A DNA stretch of 64,000 bases from Limnobacter parvus (GTDB taxonomy: Bacteria > Pseudomonadota > Gammaproteobacteria > Burkholderiales > Burkholderiaceae_B), in assembly GCF_024623725.1 (NCBI RefSeq), contig NZ_JANKHG010000014.1:186001-250000 (forward strand). Direction: 5' to 3'. The position numbers and the translations under genes are program-made. The notes beneath the pieces were generated by a model that had not been told where the DNA came from, searched no databases, and saw only the letters and a list, made by a program, of their open reading frames with translations. This document shows, piece by piece, positions 50,669-60,753 of the stretch; positions within the stretch are counted from its first letter, which is position 1; each line of letters opens with the position of its first letter.

Positions 50669-50763
50669 ACATTACTGGCATTCTCACTGTCACAACTACA
50701 TCTGAATACCGAGCCCATTCAGTAACAACCCATCGCCACCTAAAACTCGATGGGGTTTGTCTG

Positions 50764-52968
50764 ATGAATGTGAAATCACTTCTTGCCATTGGCACTACAG
50801 CAGCACTCCTTTCCGCTTGCCTTTCAAGCGGCGACACGCCCACCACAGCCACTGGTCCCGGCCAACCCGTTAACCCCAACGAAGTTCAACCCCTGTCCCA
50901 GTTTTCAGTTGCCAATGGTTGCTTTGGTTTGCAATCGGCGTTCAGCCGCCAGTTTGTGCAGCCTGCTGCGGCCCGCTATGCCGCAGGCCCCGCCACCCAA
51001 GCTGAAAACTTCACCCTGCGCCCCACTGAATTGGGCAAGTACCTGATTTACGGCAGTGACCGGCAAATGGTTACCCTACAAGGCAACACACTGGTGGCCA
51101 GTGCCGAGCCCACAGACGCTGCGGTGTGGCAAGCCAGTTTCGACCAAAGCAAAAGCCAGTTCAGTTTCACCGACGCTTCAGGACGTTTTCTGACTCTGGA
51201 TGAAACCGCAGGTTTGACCACTACCACAGAAGAAAACGAACGTACCCAATTCAAACTGCTGCCTGCAAGCGATTGTGCAGCCTACCCGGAAATGCCCACC
51301 GCTATGGAGGGTACCCCTTACACTGGCAAAGGCGAAAATCAACCCATTATCGGTTTTGCCGACACCCACACCCACATGGGTATGTCCAGTGAAATGTCGC
51401 TGGCAGGCGATGTTGGCCCTTCAGCCGGTGGCGTTTTGTATGGAGAGGTGGTGCATCGTTTCGGTATCCCGCACGCCTTGGACAATTGCCAGGCATTCCA
51501 CGGACCCAATGGCATTCGTGATGCCAACAACATTCTTGAAACCAACCCCACAGGCACCCACCAAACCCAGGGTTGGCCAACCTTTGTGGATTGGCCGCGC
51601 AACAACTTTCTGACCCACCAGGTGATGTACCACGCCTGGGTTGAACGCGCTTGGCGCGCCGGGCTGCGCCTGATGGTGAACCACGGCACCAACATTGCAG
51701 CGTTGTGCCGAGTAGGCCAGACTTATTCGGGCAATCTGGACGCTGACTGCAATGACATGAGTGTGGCCAGCAAACAGGTCGAGTATCTGTACGACGTACA
51801 AGACTACATCGATGCGCAATTTGGCGGCCCTGGCAAAGGCTGGTACCGAATTGTTAAAAGCCCGGCTGAAGCACGCCAGGTGGCCAATGAGGGAAAACTG
51901 GCCGTGGTGCTTGGGGTTGAGGTTGCGCAAGTGTTTAACTGCGGCGTTACTTTTTTACCCGGAGGCGGAGAAATCCGCAAATGCGACCAAAGCCAGATTG
52001 ATGAAGAAATCGACAAACTCTGGGCCTTGGGTGCGCGCCATGTCTACCCCTTTCACGACATTGACAGCTCGCTGGGTGGCGCAGGTATTTTCAGCGGCGA
52101 TGTCATCAATTTCCTGAACTTTCTGGACACCGGTGCGTTCTGGAAAACCACGGAGTGCCGCGACTTTCCAGAAAATGAACCTTCAGTGCGTGAACCTGGC
52201 ACCAACATGACCACCGCCATACCTGGCACGGGCGGCAATGCTCTGACCAAGATGTTGCTGGAAGCAGTGGGCGGCATCACCCCACTGTACCCGGACGGAA
52301 AACGCTGTAACGCACGCACCGTGACCGACTTGGGTCAATATGCATTGACTGCTTTGATGAATCGCGGCTTTGTGATCGACATTGACCACGCTGCGTACCA
52401 CAGCAAAGACCTAATGCTGGATTTGGCTGAAACAATGAACCCGCCCTACCCCATGGCTTCTTCACATGACGCGCATGGCGGTTTGACCAGTGACCAGGCC
52501 GTTCGCATGCTAAAAAGCGGTGGTGTGATTTATCCATACAAAGGCAACGGCATCAAGCATGTGGAGTTTTTGGAGAAACTCAAATTCTGGCGCAACAAAG
52601 CTGGATTGAACAACACATTGCTTGGCTTGGGTTATGGTGCAGACGGCAATGGTTTTGGCGGACACCCAGGCCCGCGCGGTGGCGACAGCGTGCCGGTTCA
52701 GTATCCCTTCACCCTGTTCCGTGGCGAAGGTTGGGGGCCGCGTTATCAGGCCCTGCCTGAGATGAAAGTGAACATGCTGACCATTCCTGAAAGCGGCAAG
52801 TTCTGGCACATCGACGAAGTGGGCATGGCGCACTACGGCATGGTGGCTGACTTCGTTGAAGAAGTTCGCCTGGAAGGCGGCGGCGAGGCCATTGATGCAC
52901 TGTACAACAGCGCTGAGGCCTACGTACAAATGTGGGAGAACGTGTACTACCGCAACAACCCGAAATGA
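50764..52968 (+). CDS. Lipoprotein amidohydrolase / membrane-dipeptidase-like metal hydrolase
   Basis: 734 residues. Lipobox LLSAC (Cys19). An N-terminal beta-rich domain (about 45-170, FTLRPTELGKYLIYGSDRQM) resembles a small trefoil-like module. The metal-hydrolase domain starts at GFADTHTHMG (Asp200, His202, His204). Further candidate ligands are MVNHGTN, VLGVEVAQVF, HVYPFHDIDS, GFVIDIDHAAYHS and MASSHDAHGG, then LLGLGYGADGNGFGGHPGPR. The order fits the amidohydrolase/peptidase M19 superfamily. Exported to the outer membrane or periplasm. Coupled to the next gene by overlap of its stop. Substrate unknown. Confidence 0.78.
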   Translation: MNVKSLLAIGTTAALLSACLSSGDTPTTATGPGQPVNPNEVQPLSQFSVANGCFGLQSAFSRQFVQPAAARYAAGPATQAENFTLRPTELGKYLIYGSDRQMVTLQGNTLVASAEPTDAAVWQASFDQSKSQFSFTDASGRFLTLDETAGLTTTTEENERTQFKLLPASDCAAYPEMPTAMEGTPYTGKGENQPIIGFADTHTHMGMSSEMSLAGDVGPSAGGVLYGEVVHRFGIPHALDNCQAFHGPNGIRDANNILETNPTGTHQTQGWPTFVDWPRNNFLTHQVMYHAWVERAWRAGLRLMVNHGTNIAALCRVGQTYSGNLDADCNDMSVASKQVEYLYDVQDYIDAQFGGPGKGWYRIVKSPAEARQVANEGKLAVVLGVEVAQVFNCGVTFLPGGGEIRKCDQSQIDEEIDKLWALGARHVYPFHDIDSSLGGAGIFSGDVINFLNFLDTGAFWKTTECRDFPENEPSVREPGTNMTTAIPGTGGNALTKMLLEAVGGITPLYPDGKRCNARTVTDLGQYALTALMNRGFVIDIDHAAYHSKDLMLDLAETMNPPYPMASSHDAHGGLTSDQAVRMLKSGGVIYPYKGNGIKHVEFLEKLKFWRNKAGLNNTLLGLGYGADGNGFGGHPGPRGGDSVPVQYPFTLFRGEGWGPRYQALPEMKVNMLTIPESGKFWHIDEVGMAHYGMVADFVEEVRLEGGGEAIDALYNSAEAYVQMWENVYYRNNPK

Positions 52969-54389
52969 GACCTCGATTAACCGGTGCGGCGCTGCTGCTT
53001 GCAGCACCCACCATCGCATTGGCACATGCTTTTGGCGAACCCGTTCAACTGCCCATGCCCTATGGGCTATACATTCTGGGTTCAGTGGCGGCATTGGTGT
53101 TGTCATTCCTGTTGCTGGCCCTTGGTGGCAAAATAGCACACAGTCTGAATGGGCACCGCCAGTTGGCTTTCCCCACCTGGCCTGCCAGGTGGATTCATTC
53201 GGCTCGTGCAGCAGGCTCATTGTTCTGGTTAAGCGCACTGATGTTTTGCATCATCACTGGCCTTCTGGGAAGCAACGACAGCCACCGCAACATCAACATG
53301 ACCTTGTTCTGGATTGTGTTTGCGCTGGGTGGTGCCTACGCGTCCATGGTGATTGGCGACTGGTATAAGCACCAACACCCTTGGCGGTTCCTGCTGCCTA
53401 TACGCTGGAATGGCATTCGCAAATACCCACGGTGGCTGGGCCACTGGCCTGCATTGCTTCAACTGGCTAGCCTGGTTGCCATTGAATTGTTTTTTCATAG
53501 CACGCCGCGCAAGCTGGCCTTGTTGCTGATTTCATTCGGCGCACTGAACCTGGCGGGCATGTGGCTGTGGGGAACACGCCGCTGGTTGCAACGTGGCGAA
53601 CCATTTGCTGTGCTGTTTCGAATGTTTGCAGCGTGTGCACCCCTGCGGCGGGCACAAAACACGGACGGAAAATACCATTGGCGCGTCACCCTGCCATTTG
53701 CTGAGTTACGTCGCTTGCGGTTGTGGCACCCGGCGCAATGCATGTTTGTTTTGTTCTTGTTGTCTTCAACCGCTTACGACGGGCTGCGCGAAACAGCGGT
53801 GTACTTCAATATCTTCTGGCAAGACCCCTTTGGCATTTTAACTGCCGCCTTTGGCGACCACCCACTTAAAATTTATCCACAGGTTCGCCCTTGGTTCGTT
53901 GCTTGGGAAATTGTGCTGTTGATTGTGTCGCCACTTTTGTACTTGCTGCTGTTTGTGTTGTTTTTGGCTTTGGGCCGAATATTGACTGGTAACAAGCAGA
54001 GCATGGCACTGTTGCTGCGCCGCTACTTGCCCAGCTTGGTGCCCATTGCAGTGGTGTACCACCTAACCCACTACTACACCTTGCTGTTCAGTCAGGGTTT
54101 AAAAATTCGGGGCTTGGTGTCTGATCCCTTTGGTTGGGGTTGGAATTTATTTGGTACCGCCATTACTGGCCGCCTGCCTTGGCTGCCCGACATGGCTGGC
54201 ATCTGGACCAGCCAGGTGGTATTAATTTTGGCAGGCCATGTGGCTGCAGTGTGGTTGGCCCACCAACAGGCTTTGCAGCTTGAACGCAGCACAGGGCGTG
54301 CAGCCCTCAGCCAGCTGCCCATGCTGTTGCTGATGGTGGTGTTCACCAGTGTCGGCTTGTGGATACTTGCGCAGCCACTTCAGGGTTGA
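52965..54389 (+). CDS. Polytopic membrane protein paired with the amidohydrolase
   Basis: About 474 residues, starting at the ATG that overlaps the previous stop (ATGA). Signal-like N-terminus (ALLLAAPTIALA), then about nine to eleven hydrophobic helices (YGLYILGSVAALVLSFLLLA, LFWLSALMFCIITGLLG, WEIVLLIVSPLLYLLLFVLF and others). His and Trp are frequent near helix ends (RHYL-like HLTHYYT, HPWRF). I do not recognise the family; it could be a transporter or a heme/quinone membrane protein. Tight coupling to the amidohydrolase suggests a joint function. Confidence 0.7.
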   Translation: MRPRLTGAALLLAAPTIALAHAFGEPVQLPMPYGLYILGSVAALVLSFLLLALGGKIAHSLNGHRQLAFPTWPARWIHSARAAGSLFWLSALMFCIITGLLGSNDSHRNINMTLFWIVFALGGAYASMVIGDWYKHQHPWRFLLPIRWNGIRKYPRWLGHWPALLQLASLVAIELFFHSTPRKLALLLISFGALNLAGMWLWGTRRWLQRGEPFAVLFRMFAACAPLRRAQNTDGKYHWRVTLPFAELRRLRLWHPAQCMFVLFLLSSTAYDGLRETAVYFNIFWQDPFGILTAAFGDHPLKIYPQVRPWFVAWEIVLLIVSPLLYLLLFVLFLALGRILTGNKQSMALLLRRYLPSLVPIAVVYHLTHYYTLLFSQGLKIRGLVSDPFGWGWNLFGTAITGRLPWLPDMAGIWTSQVVLILAGHVAAVWLAHQQALQLERSTGRAALSQLPMLLLMVVFTSVGLWILAQPLQG

Positions 54390-54401
54390 TTTTTTGTGGG
54401 G

Positions 54402-56084
54402 CTAGCCGCCAAAGCCCTTCAGCAACACCGCAGTTAAATCATGCAAGCCACCCATGGGAGCACGTTGCTTGGGGGTTAAACCATCAGTAAAACCCATGGC
54501 CCGGAATTGGTCCAGCAAGCGGTCGTCTCTGGAAACAATGAACACCGGCACATCCCAGGGCGTGGCCTCGTGTGAAACGCTGCCGGTTGGCTGGTGGTCG
54601 CCAATCATGACGTACACCGTTTCACGGGGCTCAGGCTGCCTGAAGTAACCGGCCAACCAAGTGTTGGTGTAGTTGATGGTCCGCAGGTAATCGGGCTTCA
54701 TGAAATCCCAGCTCACCGTTTCAGCCTGAGCTTTGGCTGCGGCCTGCGCATCAAAGGGCTGTGGCCCCAACAACTTGTTCCAGTCATCCTGATATGGAGG
54801 CACTTGGTGAAACGGGAAGTGGCTGTTGATGGTGGGGAAAAACAAAAAGCGCGGCTTGGCCGACGAATTGCGCGGGTGCAATTGCTCAATTCGCGCAGCC
54901 GCGTATTGATCTGGAATTTTCCAGAATCCAAAGGCTGGGCCTTCATAGCCCAGATCAGGGCCATGAATGTATTGGTCGTAGCTGTAAAAGTCGCGTTCTA
55001 CCCAATCCCAGCCCACGGAATGGTACAGCCCAAAAGTTTCATAGCCTTCGCGTTCGAATACATCCATCAAGGTGGGGCGATCGGTGGTCAGCAACACATC
55101 GTGCTTGCGTGAATCTTTCAGATCAATGCCGGAAAGGACAGATAAATGTGCCAAATCGCTGGCCCCGCCAATCGTGGGTGACACATAAAATGCGGACACC
55201 ACCTTGCGGCCGCTAGCCAGAATCGATTGCTGCAATTCAGCTCGTGTTTGGGCCACCGCGTCTGAAGATTCTTTTTGGTCGTACAGCACGGCGCCATAGG
55301 TTTCCAGAAAAATCATGTGAACATCGCGGTTTTTTAAAGCCCCCAACAACGTGATGTCAGGGTCAGCCAATGCGTCGTTGATCACGGTGGTGGCAGGCAG
55401 CAGTTTCGCAGCACGCCAAGGCACCAAAATGTCGCGCAGCTTCTTGGCTTCCTTCCAGTAAACTGGCACCACCGCTTTCGACACAAAAGTGGGCTGCTGC
55501 GGGTCTTCGGAATAGTTCGCCACCACGATTACGCTGACCAGCAGCAACGCTGCCCAGAGCCGAAAGCTTCTGGCCACCGGTTGCACCGAATGGGTCACGG
55601 TTTTCATGGACATCAAAAGCAAGCGGTAATACACCCACACTGCGGCACAACCCAGCATCAGCACGGCGGCAGTTAGCCACACGGGCAGGCCTTGCACGGT
55701 GACCCACACAAAACGCGGAAGCTGCGGTACATCCCAATACAAGTTCACGGGGCGGCCCAACAGGTTGGGCACCACCACGTTGGCGTAATGGCCAAAGGCC
55801 ATTATCAGATAAATTGCCGAGATGACCCCCAATGCGCGTGCAGAAGGCTTGCCAAACAAGGCCACCCAAGCAGACAGCAGCATAATCAGACACAAAAATT
55901 CCGATGACACGCCAAGGTCGGGCCGCACATACACGGTGGGCCAAATCGCGGAAAAACACAGGGTTGAATTCAGGAAAATCAGTGCCAGCAACAGCTGACC
56001 ACCAAAACGCCATTTAGAAAAATCGGGCCGATTGCTCGCTGCCAAGCCCAGCCGGGTGGGCAAGGCTGCATTGCTTGAACTCAT
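54402..56084 (-). CDS. Sulfatase-superfamily membrane transferase (LTA synthase / OpgB-like)
   Basis: 560 residues. Five N-terminal membrane helices (to about 190), then a periplasmic alkaline-phosphatase-fold domain. Likely metal and nucleophile residues: VHMIFLETYG (Glu261), SPTIGGASDLAHLSVLSG (Ser309 in place of Thr), FFPTINSHFPF and VMIGDHQPTG (Asp496-His497). Such enzymes move phosphoglycerol or phosphoethanolamine from phospholipids to glycans or lipids. Its start overlaps the stop of the GH17-GT2 glucan synthase, so modification of that glucan is a reasonable guess. Acceptor and donor are inferred. Confidence 0.82.
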   Translation of the reverse strand: MSSSNAALPTRLGLAASNRPDFSKWRFGGQLLLALIFLNSTLCFSAIWPTVYVRPDLGVSSEFLCLIMLLSAWVALFGKPSARALGVISAIYLIMAFGHYANVVVPNLLGRPVNLYWDVPQLPRFVWVTVQGLPVWLTAAVLMLGCAAVWVYYRLLLMSMKTVTHSVQPVARSFRLWAALLLVSVIVVANYSEDPQQPTFVSKAVVPVYWKEAKKLRDILVPWRAAKLLPATTVINDALADPDITLLGALKNRDVHMIFLETYGAVLYDQKESSDAVAQTRAELQQSILASGRKVVSAFYVSPTIGGASDLAHLSVLSGIDLKDSRKHDVLLTTDRPTLMDVFEREGYETFGLYHSVGWDWVERDFYSYDQYIHGPDLGYEGPAFGFWKIPDQYAAARIEQLHPRNSSAKPRFLFFPTINSHFPFHQVPPYQDDWNKLLGPQPFDAQAAAKAQAETVSWDFMKPDYLRTINYTNTWLAGYFRQPEPRETVYVMIGDHQPTGSVSHEATPWDVPVFIVSRDDRLLDQFRAMGFTDGLTPKQRAPMGGLHDLTAVLLKGFGG

Positions 56085-58690
56085 GACTGCTTCACACCCA
56101 TTTCATTGCATGCCGAAGCCCTCGCAGGCGCGGCACTGAGTAAGGCGACCACAAACGCAGCCACGAATGGCAAGCTTTGCGACACCAGCACAAGACACCA
56201 AGTCAGGTTTTCCTTGGAATCAAAACCAAGCTGAAAATAAATCAACCCTACTGCACTTAACAACACAATGGCCAAAATGGATTCATCGCGTGCTGCATTG
56301 ATTGCATAAAGCACGGCCATTTTGTTGGCCATCTTAGGAGTTCGAATAAATGGTATTTTTCGACCGATGAACAAACCCGACAAGGTTGCCCGGCCTATTG
56401 CATAGCTTAGAGACAGGCCCGCCAACGTGGCGGCCAAGGCGGTTTTCACATCGGCTTTCACCTGAACCAAATACAGCGTAAACAGCTTGGTGATTTTGAA
56501 CGTAAAAAACATGATGGGCACCACGCTGATTAACAAAGGTGGCGCATTGAAAGCCAGGGGGTCAAACAGCATCAAACCGGACCACACCACCGCCAGCAGC
56601 GTGAAGATCAAATTGATTCCATCTGCAATCCAGGGCAACCAACCCGACACAAAGTGGTAGCGCTGGCCCGCAGTCAACTTGCTGCGTTTGAAACCAAACA
56701 ACTCGCCCGCATGTTCCCGCAGAATTTGCATCGCCCCGTAAGCCCAGCGGTGGCGCTGCTTTTTGTAATCAGTGAAGGTGTCAGGAATTAAACCGTGGCC
56801 ATAGCTGTGGTCAATGTATGTCGCTTCATGACCTTGTTCGAAAACCCGCAGCCCCAGCTCGGTGTCTTCGGTGATGGTGCTGACGCCCCAACTACCTGCT
56901 TCTTCAAGCACCGAGCGGCGCACCATGGTCATGGTACCGTGCTGGATAATTGCATTGCGTTCATTGCGGGTCACCATGCCCAAATGGAAAAAGCCTTTAT
57001 ATTCAGCATAGCAAATGGCCTTGAAGGCACTTTCTGCGCCATCGCGATAGTCTTGTGGGGCCTGCACAATCGCAATTTCAGGCTTTTCGAACTGGGGTGC
57101 CAGGTCTTTCAACCAATGCGGCAGTACTTTGTAATCGGCATCGATCACGGCCACAACTTCGGCTTGGGTGCAGGTGCGTTCCAGCGCATAATTCAGCGCA
57201 CCTGCTTTGTAACCGGCCAGTGGCTTGACGTGGAAAAACCGGAACCGCTCGCCCAGCTGTTCGCAATGCTGTTGCACTGGCCGCCAGGTAGCTTCATTGG
57301 CTGTGTTGTTGTCGACCACCACCACTTCAAAATTTGGATAGTCCAGCCGTGAAAGTGCGTTCAGCGTGTCGATCAGCATTTCAGGCGGCTCCTCATAGGC
57401 CGGCACATGAATGGATACAAAAGGCATGAATGCAGGCGACACGGCCGCAGTGGGGTCTTCTGGCTTGGGCAATGCCAAAAGCCGCCGCCGGCTGCGGTAC
57501 CACATGGCTTCGGCCCACTCATGCGACTCCGCCAACACGATCAGAAATACGCCAGCGACCCCTACGAGCAAAAACACCGAAATCGCGATGCTCGCCCAGG
57601 TGTGATATTGCAGCGTGAAGTCGTAGATTACATAAATAATCAGGCTTGAAATCACAAAGGCATTGAACATCAAAAAGGTTCGGCCACTGTCCCGCAGAGC
57701 AGCACTGTCGATCAGCAGCAGCACGGTGATCAGCAAGGCAACCAGCACAGACGCCGCTGCCAGCAATTTCCACTCAGGAATCGCGATGATTGGGCGATCA
57801 GGTTCAAACTTTGCAGTTCTGAATGAATCGAATACGCCCCAATGCCCTCCCACACTGCCTTCAATATCTGATTTCCAGGGCTGATCGAACGCTTCCATGA
57901 CATAGAAAACAATGTTTTCCTGCTCGGCCCGCTGAATGAATCGCCTTAAAAACTTGGCCTGATTCGCCTGGGATGCGTTGGCTGCTTTGATTGACCTGCC
58001 GTTGCTGGGCCAGCCTACCTCGGTGACCACAATGGGTTTGTCGGGAAATGCCTGTTGCAACTGCTTGTAGGTGTTGATTGAGAAATCCACTGCGTCATCC
58101 AGCGCAATGCCTTCCCAGAACGGCAACAGGTGCACAGCCAGGTAATCGACATGCTCAGCCAACTTCGGGTTTTTCAACCACACATGCCATGGCTCGGCGG
58201 TGCTCACTGGCAATTCGGTGGCTGGCCGAACTTTGTCCAGATAGGCGATCATTTGCTCAACGGTCAGGTCTTCACGCAGTATGGCCTCGTTGCCCACAAT
58301 CAAGCGAACTATGTTGTAAGGGGGCAGGTGCGCCAATTCAATCAGGCGCTCAATTTCCTTGTCATTCGCTTCTTGATCTACACTTAACCAAGCACCCAAT
58401 GCCACATTGATGTTGTGTGGCTTGGCCAAACGTGGAATTTCGCCAAATACGCCCGCGACGGTGTAGGTTCGAATCGCTTGGGTTTTTCCAGCCAACAGGG
58501 AAAGGTCTCGGGCAATGTCGTCTGCATTGGGTTCAATGCGGTCAACCGGGCTTTGACCATCCTGGTAAGGCGAAAATGCAAAGCCGGGGATTACCTGTGT
58601 CCATGGCGGTTCCTGGGCTGGCTGGTTGATGTAACCATAGCCGCCCAACACCAGTAAAACAAAGGCAAACATTGCAAAAACAGCGGGCAT
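56081..58690 (-). CDS. GH17-GT2 fusion: beta-(1,3)-glucan synthase, NdvB-like
   Basis: 869 residues. An N-terminal anchor helix and a GH17-like domain (about 30-305), with the acid/base in LIVGNEAIL (Glu135) and the nucleophile in VVTEVGWPSNG (Glu224). Helices follow (about 310-395), then a GT2 domain with VVVVDNN, VVAVIDADYKV (Asp517, Asp519), TITEDTELGLR (607-609) and KKQRHRWAYGA (QxxRW). More helices lie at the C-terminus. This architecture matches NdvB/NdvC-type enzymes that make periplasmic cyclic or branched beta-(1,3)-glucans, with the GH17 part acting as transglycosylase. It is coupled to a sulfatase-fold transferase downstream. Confidence 0.88.
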   Translation of the reverse strand: MPAVFAMFAFVLLVLGGYGYINQPAQEPPWTQVIPGFAFSPYQDGQSPVDRIEPNADDIARDLSLLAGKTQAIRTYTVAGVFGEIPRLAKPHNINVALGAWLSVDQEANDKEIERLIELAHLPPYNIVRLIVGNEAILREDLTVEQMIAYLDKVRPATELPVSTAEPWHVWLKNPKLAEHVDYLAVHLLPFWEGIALDDAVDFSINTYKQLQQAFPDKPIVVTEVGWPSNGRSIKAANASQANQAKFLRRFIQRAEQENIVFYVMEAFDQPWKSDIEGSVGGHWGVFDSFRTAKFEPDRPIIAIPEWKLLAAASVLVALLITVLLLIDSAALRDSGRTFLMFNAFVISSLIIYVIYDFTLQYHTWASIAISVFLLVGVAGVFLIVLAESHEWAEAMWYRSRRRLLALPKPEDPTAAVSPAFMPFVSIHVPAYEEPPEMLIDTLNALSRLDYPNFEVVVVDNNTANEATWRPVQQHCEQLGERFRFFHVKPLAGYKAGALNYALERTCTQAEVVAVIDADYKVLPHWLKDLAPQFEKPEIAIVQAPQDYRDGAESAFKAICYAEYKGFFHLGMVTRNERNAIIQHGTMTMVRRSVLEEAGSWGVSTITEDTELGLRVFEQGHEATYIDHSYGHGLIPDTFTDYKKQRHRWAYGAMQILREHAGELFGFKRSKLTAGQRYHFVSGWLPWIADGINLIFTLLAVVWSGLMLFDPLAFNAPPLLISVVPIMFFTFKITKLFTLYLVQVKADVKTALAATLAGLSLSYAIGRATLSGLFIGRKIPFIRTPKMANKMAVLYAINAARDESILAIVLLSAVGLIYFQLGFDSKENLTWCLVLVSQSLPFVAAFVVALLSAAPARASACNEMGVKQS

Positions 58691-58755
58691 GAATTAACGC
58701 TCGAAAAATTGATTATGTGGTGAAATTGTTATCGCAGTAAAGTAACGCGATGCGA

Positions 58756-59664
58756 TCATTGTGCGTCAAAGTGCGCCAGCAATTTGGAAAGCACTGCATC
58801 GGGTTGCTCAGCATGCAGAAAATGTCCGCAATTGCTGAGTATTTCCGACCGAATGCCGCGCGGAAAGCACGTTGGCTCGATCATCACATTCAGCAAAGCA
58901 GCCTGCATGCATCCGTCATCTTGCCCAGCCATGGCCAGTGTAGGCACGTTTAGTGGCTTTCTGGAGCTGGCATAAATTGAACGCGTTGCAACTCGGTGCA
59001 GGGTGAACAGTGAACGGTAATAACGCGTTGCCGCCCAGGCCACCTTTGGGTTCGAAAAGGCTTCCAATACCGGATCAATGTCCGAATTGGTAAACTTCCA
59101 ACCCGGCGACCAACTTGACCACAAGGCGCGAACTCTACCAAACTGATTGGCTGCCAATTTGACTGGTGCACTTGCTGCCTGCATTTCCAGCATGTACTGC
59201 GACATCACCATTTGCCTGGGCAATAAGCGCCATGCCCTTTCAACCCGCTGAAAGGGCGGAATGGCCAACAGTGAAAGTGTTTCCCATGCATTGGCCTGGG
59301 TTGCCACTGCGGCCATCGCCGCCACGGCGCCCCAATCGTGCCCGACCAAATGAACCTTGCGCCCGGCAAACATGTCCCGCCAGGCAAGCAGGTCAAGCCC
59401 GGCGGTGTAAGGGTCGTAACTGGCACCATGTTTGACGGACGCAGGCGTGTAACCGCGCAGCCAAGGGCGCACCACCGTGTAGCCGGCTTGCACCAGCCCC
59501 TGGGCTACCTTGCCCCAACTGTGGGGAGTGTCGGGAAAACCGTGAACCAGCATGGCCACCGGGCTGTTTCCAATGCCACCCGGCGCATATTCAATTTCTG
59601 GATAGTCGACAAGAGCGCTCAGATCAAGCTGATCGCGCTGCAAAATCTGGGTATTGGACATCAT
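58756..59664 (-). CDS. Alpha/beta hydrolase, epoxide hydrolase / haloalkane dehalogenase-like
   Basis: 302 residues. Oxyanion LVHGFPDTPHSW (41-44 HGFP), nucleophile elbow HLVGHDWGAVAAM with Asp110 rather than Ser, acid loop MAGQDDGC and catalytic His in CGHFLHAEQP. An Asp nucleophile marks epoxide hydrolases, haloalkane or fluoroacetate dehalogenases. The cap carries RYYRSLF, which may hold an activating Tyr and so leans toward epoxide hydrolase. It overlaps the upstream gene's stop (ATGA). Confidence 0.87.
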   Translation of the reverse strand: MMSNTQILQRDQLDLSALVDYPEIEYAPGGIGNSPVAMLVHGFPDTPHSWGKVAQGLVQAGYTVVRPWLRGYTPASVKHGASYDPYTAGLDLLAWRDMFAGRKVHLVGHDWGAVAAMAAVATQANAWETLSLLAIPPFQRVERAWRLLPRQMVMSQYMLEMQAASAPVKLAANQFGRVRALWSSWSPGWKFTNSDIDPVLEAFSNPKVAWAATRYYRSLFTLHRVATRSIYASSRKPLNVPTLAMAGQDDGCMQAALLNVMIEPTCFPRGIRSEILSNCGHFLHAEQPDAVLSKLLAHFDAQ

Positions 59665-60638
59665 AAGGCTCGACTGAAATTGCCCCGGAAAAAAGCTTCA
59701 AGTCGAAAGGTTAAAGCCAAATAAGGGTCGCGACCAGCCTCGGTTGGGAAATGGATTTCAGGAATGATGTCCATGAACAAAACATTCTTGTGAATGTCCC
59801 GCCGGTAGTAGGCTTGCAAAATGTAGTCTTTGATGGTGTTTGGGCCCCGGTCTTCACCCACCACAATCAGTGCATAGCGCAAAGCGGTGCGCGAATCCAG
59901 TATCCGGTTAATCTCCGCAGTTTGGGAGAATACGGTCGAGTCGCGCATCTCCTCAAATTCCGCGTACGTTTGGAAACGCAAGGCCACATCGTCGGCCAAG
60001 GGCTTGTTTACATCAAAGTTGGTGCGCACCTGCAAGCCCCGCTGATTGAACTGGGTGACCCGGCTTGATGAATTGAGTTGCCACTTGCTTTCGCTAAAAT
60101 TCCATTGTCGAAGCGCTGAGTAACGAATGTAGGGATCAAGCGGTGCGCCAAACTTCACACCCAGCCCCAGACCCTGTACCCATGATTCTGACGGGTCGTT
60201 GGATGAACGCTGTTCAAGGCCGACCGCAGAGTTACTGGTATCAAAACGTTCACCGCCGCGTACCTCCCGAATACCTTGTTCTGAAAGCCGGTTCAACGGT
60301 TCTTCAATGTCGCTTTCAATAATGAGTCGCAAGCGTTTTTTGGTGGTCGGCATGTCGACACGAAACCGCACACTGGGATCGAGTTTCGAATCACCTGGTT
60401 GCAGGCGCGTGTCCAGCGCCACCCGCAGAAAAGACTGGTTCTCGACAAAAAGGCTGTCTTCAGTGCCAAAAAACTGGTCAAGGTTACGCGCAGTGTTGTC
60501 GACCATGCGTGTTAAATCATAATGCACAGGCTCAAAACGCTCTTGCAGCCAAACCGGCAAATCGCTGTCGGCATGGGCAACGTTACTTAACAGACCAGCA
60601 AATAAACCTATTACTGCAACAGCGGGGGCAACTTTCAA
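59661..60638 (-). CDS. Putative outer-membrane beta-barrel protein
   Basis: 325 residues, signal peptide (about 1-23, NVAHA). The mature part alternates polar and hydrophobic residues in strand-like runs (FLRVALDTRLQPGD, KLDPSVRFRVDMPTTKKRLR, GLGLGVKFGAPLDPYIRYSA, RGLQVRTNFDVNKP, VALRFQTYAEFEEMRDS) and ends with an aromatic-rich strand (RLEAFFRGNFSRAL). This fits an outer-membrane barrel, but no family is recognised. Its coupling to an epoxide-hydrolase-like enzyme is unexplained. Confidence 0.65.
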   Translation of the reverse strand: MKVAPAVAVIGLFAGLLSNVAHADSDLPVWLQERFEPVHYDLTRMVDNTARNLDQFFGTEDSLFVENQSFLRVALDTRLQPGDSKLDPSVRFRVDMPTTKKRLRLIIESDIEEPLNRLSEQGIREVRGGERFDTSNSAVGLEQRSSNDPSESWVQGLGLGVKFGAPLDPYIRYSALRQWNFSESKWQLNSSSRVTQFNQRGLQVRTNFDVNKPLADDVALRFQTYAEFEEMRDSTVFSQTAEINRILDSRTALRYALIVVGEDRGPNTIKDYILQAYYRRDIHKNVLFMDIIPEIHFPTEAGRDPYLALTFRLEAFFRGNFSRAL

Positions 60639-60753
60639 AGCCGTCTCCTGATTAGGTTACACCGCAATTAAATTTATAATACCAATGTACGCTTTTAAAG
60701 CTGGGGGCATAAGTCCCCGAATCTGGCGATTAATCCCACAAAAGCATTTGAAT

